Of a stretch of 64,000 nucleotides of DNA, positions 17,340 to 24,294 are shown piece by piece. Where the stretch lies: positions 24,601 to 88,600 of the forward strand of contig CAIRSA010000573.1 in the NCBI GenBank assembly GCA_903881085.1, in the 5' to 3' direction. A model generated the notes under the pieces. It was not told the DNA's origin and did not search any database. It saw only the letters and a program-made list of their open reading frames with translations. Made by a program: the position numbers and the translations under genes. Source of the DNA: an uncultured Acidobacteriia bacterium (GTDB taxonomy: Bacteria; Acidobacteriota; Terriglobia; Bryobacterales; Bryobacteraceae). How positions within the stretch are numbered: position 1 is the first letter of the stretch; each line of letters starts with the position of its first letter.

Positions 17340-18185
17340 CTAACGGATGATTTCCAGCTGAACCTTGTTAGGAATTAATCCAGCTTCAAATCCCATGTCG
17401 AGCAATTTTTGTGCTGCCAGTGGGACCTGCTCGCCGCAATCCACCGTGTAATGGTTTACGTACATGCCGACAAACTTTTCGGCCAGCGGGACTTCCATGT
17501 CGCGGGCAAACTGCAGGGCGTAGTTCAAAGCCTCTTCATGATGGTCGAGCGCGTACTGAATGCTTTCGCGCATCAGACGGCATGCTTCCACCTGCAAATC
17601 GCCAGGTAGTGAGCGCAGCAGAACGTTGCATCCCAACGGCAGAGGAAGATCGTATTTCTTCTTCCACCATTTGCCCATATCGAGAACGGTATGGAAGCCG
17701 CTCTTGCCTGATGTTAATTGTGCTTCGTGGATGACCAGGCCAGCATCGACCACGCCTTCCTTCACTGCATCCAGAATCTTATCGAAGTGGACTTCAACCG
17801 GCTCGAAATCGGGCTCAAATAGCTTTAATGTCAGATAGGCGGTGGTGAGTTTGCCGGGGATGGCAATCTTCTTGCCCTTCAAGTCTTCCGGCGCCATTGG
17901 GTGATTCGCTACGATCATCGGGCCGTAGCCGTCGCCCACACTCGATCCGCTTGCCATAACCATATATTTATCGGCGACATACGGGTATGCATGGTACGAG
18001 ATTGCGGTTAATTCGTATTCACCGTTGGTAGCACGGCGGTTCAGAGATTGGATATCTTCCAGGACGTGCCGGAATGTAAGGGAACGTGAGCGAATCTTTT
18101 TCGTAGCCAACGCATAAAACATAAACGCGTCGTCAGAATCTGGACTATGGGCGCAGACGATTTCCCGAGCTTCAGTGGAATTCAT
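17340..18185 (-). CDS. mqnD: 1,4-dihydroxy-6-naphthoate synthase (MqnD), futalosine pathway
   Basis: 281 residues from the ATG at 18185; GTG codons upstream in frame (18200, 18218) are possible alternatives. The motif HSPDSDDAFMFYAL and HVLEDIQSLNRRA match MqnD. The periplasmic-binding-protein-like fold continues with LTAISYHAYPYVADKY and GPMIVANHPM. MqnD converts cyclic dehypoxanthine futalosine into dihydroxynaphthoate on the way to menaquinone. Its presence indicates the alternative (futalosine) menaquinone route in this organism. MqnA is a paralogue with a similar fold, so the exact step has some uncertainty. Confidence 0.8.
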   Translation of the reverse strand: MNSTEAREIVCAHSPDSDDAFMFYALATKKIRSRSLTFRHVLEDIQSLNRRATNGEYELTAISYHAYPYVADKYMVMASGSSVGDGYGPMIVANHPMAPEDLKGKKIAIPGKLTTAYLTLKLFEPDFEPVEVHFDKILDAVKEGVVDAGLVIHEAQLTSGKSGFHTVLDMGKWWKKKYDLPLPLGCNVLLRSLPGDLQVEACRLMRESIQYALDHHEEALNYALQFARDMEVPLAEKFVGMYVNHYTVDCGEQVPLAAQKLLDMGFEAGLIPNKVQLEIIR

Positions 18186-18251
18186 AAGAATGTGGTTCAC
18201 CTCACTATAGCAAACCACGGCACTGCTCCGCCGATTCGAACTCGCGGCAGA

Positions 18252-18638
18252 TTACTGTGCCGCCAGTTTTTCAAACGACGGATGCAACGCGTTCATGACG
18301 GAAGCGAGCTGTTGATACGCCGGGCCAACGCCAGTGAGATCTCCGCTGCGGCCGATCTTTTCCAGCGCAAGTGCCGCTTGAACGGCCACATCGGCACCGA
18401 AATTCGCGACGGAACCCTTCAAGCTATGTGCGGCGCGCTCCAAGCGGCGTGCGTTTCCGGCAGCAACCGCTTGTTGAATCTCAGACATGAGCGTGGGATA
18501 CTCGTCCAGGAACAACTGCGCAACCTCTTGCAGGAGTTCTTCATCGCCGCCGAGGCGCTCCAGCGCAACAGCGTAATCCAATCGCATAAGCTGTTCCGAG
18601 AATTTCATTTTGTCCTCTTCCATCTGGTCGGGAAGCAT
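18252..18638 (-). CDS. Orphan HPt phosphotransfer protein
   Basis: 128 residues. An HPt four-helix bundle fills about 25-110, with the phospho-acceptor His near 71 in the signature AAHSLKGS. HPt proteins relay phosphoryl groups between hybrid kinases and response regulators. No kinase or regulator gene lies beside it, so it must work with partners elsewhere. The ATG at 18638 is chosen for its AGAAGGA ribosome site 10 bp upstream; an internal ATG at 18608 also has a purine-rich site before it. Its end lies 66 bp from the mqnD start. Confidence 0.82.
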   Translation of the reverse strand: MLPDQMEEDKMKFSEQLMRLDYAVALERLGGDEELLQEVAQLFLDEYPTLMSEIQQAVAAGNARRLERAAHSLKGSVANFGADVAVQAALALEKIGRSGDLTGVGPAYQQLASVMNALHPSFEKLAAQ

Positions 18639-18939
18639 ATTTGCCTATTCCTTCTAGTTAACTCGCATACAACAGACTCGCTTCGGCGCCTGAGGTGTCG
18701 AGTTTCCGTCAAGTTTTATCGCCGCGCCGAAGCGGCTTGTGCGCTTTTCACTGAATCGTCACTAAGTCCGTTCCGCTGTCTCAATCTCGATTGTATTGAA
18801 ATTTTCCTTCAAGGGCACGCCCATCTGGCAAATTGTTCTCCAAACTAAGCGATTCCACTGAGGAATACAGGACCTGGAACCCTTAGAACTTCCTCATAGG
18901 CTTCTATCGGCATATTACTATGGAATCTTGAGCCCCGTC
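18639..18939. other. Intergenic region between divergent HPt and esterase genes
   Basis: 301 bp that must hold two divergent promoters. I see the HPt ribosome site at the left end and an AT-rich CATATTACTATGG stretch about 18 bp before the esterase start that could contain a -10 box. No convincing small gene or RNA was found. Confidence 0.4.
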
Positions 18940-19617
18940 ATGCCCAACGAAATCAAATTTAATTCTTCGCTGGAATGCCGCCTTTTTGTGAAGGCGCCAT
19001 CCACGCCCGTGGAGAACCCGCTAATCGTGCTCGCACTGCATGGTTACGGCCAGTCAGCGTCTGTCATGCTTCGCCTGACAGACACCATGTTTCACGGGCG
19101 GGCAGTGATTGCCGCGCTGCAAGCGCCCAACCAACATTACGTATCGCTCACCACACCGGAATCACCAGTGGTTCACAATTGGGGCACCCGCGAAAACTGG
19201 GCAGCCTCCGTGCGGCTGCATCACGACATGGTGCTGCAATCGCTAGCGTATCTCGAAACGCAATTCCACGCCGGGCCCGGGCGAATCCTGCTGCTCGGAT
19301 TTTCCCAGCCCGTGGGCCTGAACTACCGCTTTGCCGGCACGCACCCGAATCAGGTAGGCGGCATCGTTGGGCTCTGCGGGGGCGTTCCGAAAGACTGGGA
19401 AGGCGATGCGTACCAGAACTTCTCCACCCCTATTCTCCACATTTCGCGCGATGCCGACGAGTTCTTCCCCAACGCAGTCGTGGAAGGGTTTCCGGCTCGC
19501 CTGCGCCACCATGCGTCGGACGTGGAATTCCACTTGCTGCCCGGGGCACATCGCTTCCCATCAAAGGCTGCCCACGTCGTCAATCCGTGGCTGGAGCGGG
19601 TTTTTGGCTATCGCTGA
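18940..19617 (+). CDS. Phospholipase/carboxylesterase-family alpha/beta hydrolase
   Basis: 225 residues from the ATG at 18940. The family oxyanion motif LALHGYGQS occurs early, the nucleophile elbow is GFSQP (normally GFSQG), an acidic loop ISRDADEFFP follows, and the catalytic His is in LPGAHRFP. The enzyme should hydrolyse small esters or lysophospholipids in the cytoplasm; there is no signal peptide. The proline directly after the nucleophile elbow is unusual and could alter activity. The 3' end overlaps the convergent uvrC end by 38 bp. Confidence 0.78.
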   Translation: MPNEIKFNSSLECRLFVKAPSTPVENPLIVLALHGYGQSASVMLRLTDTMFHGRAVIAALQAPNQHYVSLTTPESPVVHNWGTRENWAASVRLHHDMVLQSLAYLETQFHAGPGRILLLGFSQPVGLNYRFAGTHPNQVGGIVGLCGGVPKDWEGDAYQNFSTPILHISRDADEFFPNAVVEGFPARLRHHASDVEFHLLPGAHRFPSKAAHVVNPWLERVFGYR

Positions 19618-21376
19618 TTCGCTTGGCCGCGGCCGGCCCAATCACCTTTGCCAGTTCTTCTTCGCTGGCGGAAGTGACACGATCGGCGCTGCCGAATTCG
19701 CGTAGCAGTTTCTGCACTGTCCGTTCGCCGATTCCTTCGATCTGGGTTAGCTCCGACGTCAACCGGCTGGCATTGCGGCGGCTGCGATGGAAGGTGACGG
19801 CAAAGCGGTGCGCCTCATCGCGTACCGTTTGTACCAGGTGCAGCACTGGCGAGTACCGGTCAAGAATGATCGGCTCGTCTTCCTGACCCAACACATAGAT
19901 CCACTCTTCGCGCTTGGCGATCGATGCCACCGATTGATTGATGATGCCCAACTCTTCCAGCGCACCGGCCGCGGCGTGCAACTGCCCCAGGCCGCCATCG
20001 ATAAGAATCAGGTCGGGCCGCGGCGTGTCGTTCGAATAGCGCCGCGTAACCACTTCGCGCATGGACGCAAAATCGTCGTTACCTTCCACCGTGCGGATGA
20101 TGAACTTGCGGTAGTCGGACTTCTTCATGCGGCCGTCTTCCCACACCACCATGCTCGCCACTTTGTCGGTTCCCTGAATGTGCGAAATGTCGAAGCACTC
20201 AATGCGCTTCGGCGGCTCAGGCAGATTCAAGGCGTCCTGCATCGCTTCCTGAATGGCTTTTGACGAAGGCTTCAGCACGCGGAAGCGCGCATCGAAACTG
20301 TGCTTGGCGTTGGTTTCCACCAGATCGAGCATGGCCTTCTTCTGCCCGCGCTGCGGCGTGACGATCTCAACCTTGCGCCCACGCTTTTCGCTCAACGTTT
20401 CAGACAGCAGTTCCAGATCTTCAAATTCGACTGGCATGTGGATCAGCGTGGGAATGTACTGCTGGTCCAGATACACCTGCTTGATCAGCGCCGAAAAAAA
20501 GTCCTGCGGAATGAAATCCAGTTGATCTTCCCAGAAGAACTCGCGCCGGTCCACAATGCGTCCGCGCCGCAGGTGGAACAGGTTGACGGCGATCAGAGGA
20601 GGTTCGGCGTAGTAAGCGAAGATGTCGATGTCGTCGCCTTCAGCGGCGTCCATCTTCTGCTTCTCTTCGATCTCTTCGACGGTAGCCAACAGATCGCGAA
20701 TCGCTCCGGCCTCTTCAAAGCGCAGGTCTTCGGAAGCGGCCTCCATTCGCGCCCGCAAATCGCGCGCCAGATCGCGATGGCGGCCTTCCAGGAAGAGCTT
20801 GGCATTGGCCACGGCGATGGCATAGGCTGCGTCCGTCGTCAGCCCCTCTACGCAGGGGCCCAGACAGCGTTTGATGTGATACTGCAGGCAGGGATGCGTA
20901 TGCTTGCGCGAAAAATCCACTTTGCACGACGGCACCAGAAAACTGCGGTGGATGAAGTGCACGATACGATAAGCCAGGTTGCCGGGAAAATAGGGGCCAT
21001 AATAGGTGGCGCCGTCTTTGCGCAACCGCCGCGTCACATAGACACGCGGATATTTTTCGGCCGTGAGTTTGATGTATGGGTACGTCTTGTCGTCGCGCAG
21101 CAGAATGTTGTAGCGCGGCTTGTACTGCTTGATCAGGTTGTTTTCAAGCGCCAGCGCCTCTTTTTCGTTGTCGACGACGATGTAGTCCAGATCGCGCGCT
21201 TCCGAAATCAGCGTCCCGGTCTTCATATCGGCCAACCGGTCGTCTGAAAAATAGTTCCGCACGCGCGAACGCAGGTTCTTCGCTTTGCCTACGTAGATGA
21301 CGGCGTTGGCGGCGTCCTTGTATAGATACACCCCCGGCAGCAAGGGCAACTGCGCGGCTTTTTCACGAAGGTCCAT
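19580..21376 (-). CDS. uvrC: Excinuclease ABC subunit C
   Basis: 598 residues from the ATG at 21376 (MDLREKAAQLPLLPGVYLYK). The GIY-YIG nuclease covers about 10-95 (VYLYKDAANAVIYVGKAK), CLQYHIKRCLGPC follows near 165, then the UVR motif (about 200-235), a UvrC RNase H-like nuclease domain (ECFDISHIQGT) and tandem helix-hairpin-helix at the end (LTQIEGIGERTVQKLL). UvrC makes both incisions in nucleotide excision repair. An open frame continues 31 codons upstream, but family alignment supports the ATG given. The start lies only 20 bp from the divergent TPR gene. Confidence 0.97.
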   Translation of the reverse strand: MDLREKAAQLPLLPGVYLYKDAANAVIYVGKAKNLRSRVRNYFSDDRLADMKTGTLISEARDLDYIVVDNEKEALALENNLIKQYKPRYNILLRDDKTYPYIKLTAEKYPRVYVTRRLRKDGATYYGPYFPGNLAYRIVHFIHRSFLVPSCKVDFSRKHTHPCLQYHIKRCLGPCVEGLTTDAAYAIAVANAKLFLEGRHRDLARDLRARMEAASEDLRFEEAGAIRDLLATVEEIEEKQKMDAAEGDDIDIFAYYAEPPLIAVNLFHLRRGRIVDRREFFWEDQLDFIPQDFFSALIKQVYLDQQYIPTLIHMPVEFEDLELLSETLSEKRGRKVEIVTPQRGQKKAMLDLVETNAKHSFDARFRVLKPSSKAIQEAMQDALNLPEPPKRIECFDISHIQGTDKVASMVVWEDGRMKKSDYRKFIIRTVEGNDDFASMREVVTRRYSNDTPRPDLILIDGGLGQLHAAAGALEELGIINQSVASIAKREEWIYVLGQEDEPIILDRYSPVLHLVQTVRDEAHRFAVTFHRSRRNASRLTSELTQIEGIGERTVQKLLREFGSADRVTSASEEELAKVIGPAAAKRISDSQKPAPATD

Positions 21377-21396
21377 ACAGGGGCTATACTCTAATT

Positions 21397-21807
21397 GTGT
21401 CACGCGCTTTTCAACTTGTCCTGTTTTTCGGGTTGACGGTCGGGGGATTTGCCCAACCACCCAAACCACAGCAGTCCACCCCTCCTCCTGTTATTAAAGA
21501 AGAGGATCCGCCTGAAGAAGACGCCTCTCTGATCCCCAAAGAGTATGTCCTGAACCCGCTGCAGGCCTCAAAAGAGCTCATCACCGGCAACTATTACTTC
21601 AAAAAGGGCAACTGGAAGGCAGCCGTGAAGCGGTTCACTGAGGCTACCCGTTGGGATCCGGGCAACGCCGAAGCCCAACTGCGCCTGGGCGAGACCTACG
21701 AAAAGCAGAAGGACATGAAGAACGCCCGCGTGGCCTACGCCAAGTATCTGGAACTCGCACCCGACGCGAAAAACGCCTCTTCCATTCGCAAGAAGCTAAA
21801 AGGGTAA
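21397..21807 (+). CDS. Exported TPR protein
   Basis: 136 residues from a GTG start. A signal peptide (MSRAFQLVLFFGLTVGGFAQ) precedes a proline-rich linker and two tetratricopeptide repeats (about 65-130: NYYFKKGNWKAAVKRFTEAT, NAEAQLRLGETYEKQKD). TPR proteins are protein-protein adaptors, here in the envelope. A TATACT hexamer at 21385-21390 lies 6 bp before the GTG. If it is the -10 box, the message is leaderless, in line with the absence of a ribosome site. The partner cannot be named. Confidence 0.8.
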   Translation: MSRAFQLVLFFGLTVGGFAQPPKPQQSTPPPVIKEEDPPEEDASLIPKEYVLNPLQASKELITGNYYFKKGNWKAAVKRFTEATRWDPGNAEAQLRLGETYEKQKDMKNARVAYAKYLELAPDAKNASSIRKKLKG

Positions 21808-21851
21808 GACAGGCAATCCGCCTATCAGGCTCGCCTGCGAGCCGCATGCCC

Positions 21852-22409
21852 TCACCGCCGCTCCATCACCTTCAAAATATTCTGGACGCCGCTGTCAAAA
21901 TCCGGAAACAGATCGACATACTGAATCGATTGCGTAATCCGCGACGGCACCTGGCACTCTTCGATGCGCACAGGGATGAAGAAAACCTCGTCTAGCGGAA
22001 TATGGCTGGCGCAATCCAGCGCGTAGCGCAGCTCGGAATGGAACATCCCCCGCTTGGTCGCCGAAAGATTGGAAAAACAGGCCACGAAATAGTCGGATAT
22101 GCCAATGGCCCGCTCGATCGCCCGGGGCCAGTTCTGCCCCGGCAGCAATCGCTGTTTGTCGAGCCAAGGCTCATACCCCTGTACTTCAAACTTCTGAAAC
22201 AGACGCAGCACGGTTTCATAATCTTCATCTGCATAGGCGATGAAGACTCTTTTCGTTCGCCGCGATTCGAACTCAAATCCGCCTTTGGGGTCCGGCCGGA
22301 ATACACCCAAGCCCTTGATTTCAATAGCAGAACCCTCTTCCAGGCACTCCCGCAACAGCAGCGCAACCTGGTGGCTGTCGAGCTTTAAGGTAGACTTAAT
22401 CTTTCCCAT
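21852..22409 (-). CDS. TIR-domain protein with N-terminal HU-like segment
   Basis: 185 residues from the ATG at 22409, chosen for a GAGAGAAAGG ribosome site; two upstream codons fit less well. Residues 1-50 resemble the second half of an HU-type domain (VALLLRECLEEGSAIEIKGLGVF). Residues about 52-185 form a TIR domain: RVFIAYADEDYETV, the WLDKQRLLPGQNW loop and the conserved Glu near 126 in FHSELRYAL, which is the catalytic position of NAD-cleaving TIR enzymes. Bacterial TIR proteins often act as NADases or ADP-ribose signal makers in antiphage defence. The gene overlaps the HU gene by 14 bp, so the two are co-translated. A nucleic-acid-linked TIR effector is an inference. Confidence 0.75.
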   Translation of the reverse strand: MGKIKSTLKLDSHQVALLLRECLEEGSAIEIKGLGVFRPDPKGGFEFESRRTKRVFIAYADEDYETVLRLFQKFEVQGYEPWLDKQRLLPGQNWPRAIERAIGISDYFVACFSNLSATKRGMFHSELRYALDCASHIPLDEVFFIPVRIEECQVPSRITQSIQYVDLFPDFDSGVQNILKVMERR

Positions 22410-22602
22410 TGGCCTTTCTCTCAAAGCGAAAATAGGGTTTCTCCCCCGCTATGAAGGTCCCGAGGCCAGGCAGCCTAACACTCTCTCCATTTCTAATGTT
22501 TTCAATGATTTCTGTGACAACCCGATCGACCTGATCGGCGGCGGCAGAGCTCGGGATCCCGGCCTTGCGCGCCAGACGTTGAGTTAATTCTCGGTTCTTC
22601 AT
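22396..22602 (-). CDS. Short HU-family DNA-binding protein
   Basis: 68 residues from the ATG at 22602; an in-frame ATG at 22620 is also possible and neither has a clear ribosome site. The helical half MKNRELTQRLARKAGIPSSA and the beta turn ESVRLPGLGTFIAGEK match HU/IHF, but the protein stops soon after RFERKANGKD. It thus lacks most of the DNA-grasping arm with RNPxTG found in full-length HU (about 90 residues). It is immediately upstream of, and overlaps, the TIR gene, which itself begins with an HU-like stretch. The pair may form a heterodimer. Confidence 0.72.
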   Translation of the reverse strand: MKNRELTQRLARKAGIPSSAAADQVDRVVTEIIENIRNGESVRLPGLGTFIAGEKPYFRFERKANGKD

Positions 22603-22840
22603 CCGGCCGAAGATTAACATTGCGTAATCGGCGATTGATCTTCCCCACTGGGAGTCAAGTGGACTAAAGCATTCATCTGAAGAGGGTTAGGTGCTAAAAA
22701 GTATTTTAAATCGATCTGTGACCGGTTTCATAGATGAAGCATTTTTAATTGCATCTTAAGGTCATGTTCATAATGGCATGGCACACTACTGTTGATGGCG
22801 CTTAACCCGCCTCATAAATCCTAAAGGAGACAATATCAAA
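22603..22840. other. Intergenic region between HU/TIR operon and small peptide gene
   Basis: About 240 AT-richer bases. The right end carries the ribosome site AAAGGAGA (22823-22830) of the small peptide gene, and CATAAT at about 22769 could be part of its promoter. No gene seen. Confidence 0.4.
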
Positions 22841-22984
22841 ATGAAAAAGCTCATGTCCGTGATGCTCGGCCTCACCCTGATCGTCGCAGTTGCCGCTCCG
22901 TCGTTCGCTGCAGACGGAACCGACACCAAGAAGGAAGAGAAGAAGAAGAAGGGCAAGAAGAAGAAGGACGCAGAACCCAAATAG
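22841..22984 (+). CDS. Small exported lysine-rich peptide
   Basis: 47 residues: MKKLMSVMLGLTLIVAVAAP continues to SFA, a classic signal peptide with A-x-A-like cleavage after residue 23. The mature part has about 24 residues, of which about 12 are lysine (KKEEKKKKGKKKKDAEPK). A strong ribosome site AAAGGAGA lies 10 bp before the ATG and a hairpin terminator follows 32 bp after the stop, so it is a self-contained monocistronic gene. Function is unknown; the highly basic mature peptide could bind the cell surface, teichoic-like polymers or nucleic acid. It resembles small uncharacterised secreted peptides of acidobacteria. Confidence 0.75.
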   Translation: MKKLMSVMLGLTLIVAVAAPSFAADGTDTKKEEKKKKGKKKKDAEPK

Positions 22985-23016
22985 TTTGGGATTCCGCGGA
23001 TTTTTTTAATCCGTTC

Positions 23017-23059
23017 TAATCGCGCAGCGTCCCCCTAACGGGCTGGGCCTGCGCGATTA
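23017..23059 (+). terminator. Rho-independent-like terminator of the small peptide gene
   Basis: TAATCGCGCAG and CTGCGCGATTA form a perfect 11-bp stem around a 21-base loop, followed by ATGTTTT. The T-run is short. A smaller stem CGGATT/AATCCG with a T5 loop lies just upstream, inside the stretch after the stop codon. Confidence 0.65.
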
Positions 23060-23114
23060 ATGTTTTAAACCGGGCGGCCCATTTTTTGTTGCCAGTGTTT
23101 GGGTTTCGGCCTTG

Positions 23115-23450
23115 TCAACCCAATTCCATGATCTGCCTAAGCCCATCTTCGAGTGCCTCAAGTTCCGCTGCTTTTATCGTCCCCACCCTGCCCTTCAATC
23201 GTTCTTTGGCCACTGCCCGAATCTGATCGCTGACTGCGACAACTTCCCGTCCATTGCAAGTAACAGGAATTAGTATCGGTGGGCTGGCCTTCGGTGAACT
23301 CGACAACGGCACAACAAGGACGGTTCTTCTTCTTTGATTCAGCACGTTTACTGATACAACCACACAAGGCCTTGTATTGCGTATCGCGGAACCAAGTGCA
23401 GGGTCCAGGGCTACTAACTAAATATCTCCGCGATTCTGAACTACTTCCAC
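23115..23450 (-). pseudogene. MazF-like toxin broken by an amber codon
   Basis: Starting from the GTG at 23450 the frame reads VEVVQNRGDI, then TAG (23420-23418), then LVALDPALGSAIRNTRPCVV and on to a TGA at 23115. This is a full-length MazF: the RGDIxxVxLDP and SxxRxTRPCVVVS motifs and the PLSS strand are all present. The TAG sits where MazF proteins usually have W or V, so one substitution (for example TGG to TAG) explains it. An open frame resumes at 23363, but it lacks the N-terminal RNA-binding strand. The GTG overlaps the antitoxin end by 10 bp, the usual mazEF arrangement. Confidence 0.75.
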
Positions 23451-23629
23451 GGTTCCGCCATCCGGTTGAGGATCCCATCGAATTCCTTCTCGATTTCCCT
23501 CACCTAAAGATCCTGATTGGCCGCCTCGCATGAGCGAATCAGTTCAAGATTGCGCTGGGCCAGTCGAGCCGCCATTGCCTCACTTACAAAATGAGAACGG
23601 TCCCGGGATGGGACCAGGGGGACTGCCAG
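23441..23629 (-). pseudogene. Remnant of a MazE/RHH-type antitoxin
   Basis: In one frame the sequence reads VPSRDRSHFVSEAMAARLAQ and RNLELIRSCEAANQDL, then TAG (23506-23504), then VREIEKEFDGILNRMAEPWK and a stop at 23441. The pattern (R-S-x-F-V-x-E-A, then an E/A-rich helix ending in E-W/E-P-W) is that of ribbon-helix-helix antitoxins paired with MazF. The N-terminal beta strand and first helix are missing, probably lost where the ThuA gene ends at 23650. With both an amber codon and a 5' truncation it cannot be functional. Confidence 0.6.
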
Positions 23630-23649
23630 ATTACCAGAATGCCTTAAGC

Positions 23650-24294
23650 TTACGAACCCGCACACCACGCCAGCGCGTTCTTGATCAACTGCCGGTACCC
23701 CGCATCCCGATGCGCCTCTTTGCCATGCCCCAACTGCACGTAAACCACCCGCGACTTCGAATAAGCGCTGATCCATGCCAGCGGCCCATCGCTCAACGGG
23801 TTATCCGTGCGTAGCAGCACCTTCGAATCCGGCGAGATCCACATGCCGTGATACGTTTCGTCATGGATCTTCATGTCATGCAATCCGGCCGTCACCGCAT
23901 GCTTTGCGACAACCTTCACATCCATATCCACATCGTGCTTGTACGTGGATGACTTCAACAAATACACCCCGCCCACCAGTTCGCGATACCACGCCCAGTC
24001 GTTATAGCTGCAGATGGCATGGTGCATGATCAGGATTCCCTTCCCCGCCTCGGCGAAGTTCATCAGATTGGTCTTCTGCTTATCCGTCAAATCGGTCGCC
24101 ATGTCGTACAGCACCAGCACGTCATAGTTGCGCCGCATGTCGGTGTCGAACGCCTTCGGATTCGACTTCACGTCCACGGTATCGTCAAACAGGCTATGGA
24201 ACGAATTGTCGTAGTTATGCCCGCCGGTCACCAGCAGCACGCGCGGCGCGGCCTGAAGCACGCTCAAACTCATCAAACATAACAGCAGTCTCAC
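23650..24294 (-). CDS. Exported ThuA-like domain protein
   Basis: 214 residues from a GTG that overlaps the preceding DUF1501 stop (GTGA). A signal peptide (MRLLLCLMSLSVLQA) is followed by a ThuA/glutamine-amidotransferase-like fold: VLLVTGGHNYDNSFHSLFDD, VLVLYDMATDLTD, GKGILIMHHAICSYNDW and VVYVQLGHGKEAHRDAGYRQ. ThuA proteins in such organisms are linked to sugar or polysaccharide use, often beside Gfo/Idh/MocA or DUF1080 proteins. It is the last gene of the operon PSCyt1/PSD1, DUF1501, ThuA, all exported. Confidence 0.85.
   Translation of the reverse strand: MRLLLCLMSLSVLQAAPRVLLVTGGHNYDNSFHSLFDDTVDVKSNPKAFDTDMRRNYDVLVLYDMATDLTDKQKTNLMNFAEAGKGILIMHHAICSYNDWAWYRELVGGVYLLKSSTYKHDVDMDVKVVAKHAVTAGLHDMKIHDETYHGMWISPDSKVLLRTDNPLSDGPLAWISAYSKSRVVYVQLGHGKEAHRDAGYRQLIKNALAWCAGS

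Noticed and set aside
20300..21247. 315-codon plus-strand frame opposite uvrC
   Set aside because: Antisense shadow of a well conserved gene; V/F/Q-biased and without motifs.
23115..23629. Reading the two TAG codons in mazEF as recoded amber codons (suppression or pyrrolysine)
   Set aside because: Nothing in the window suggests recoding; other genes here use TAG as an ordinary stop, and the antitoxin is truncated as well, so simple decay is more likely.
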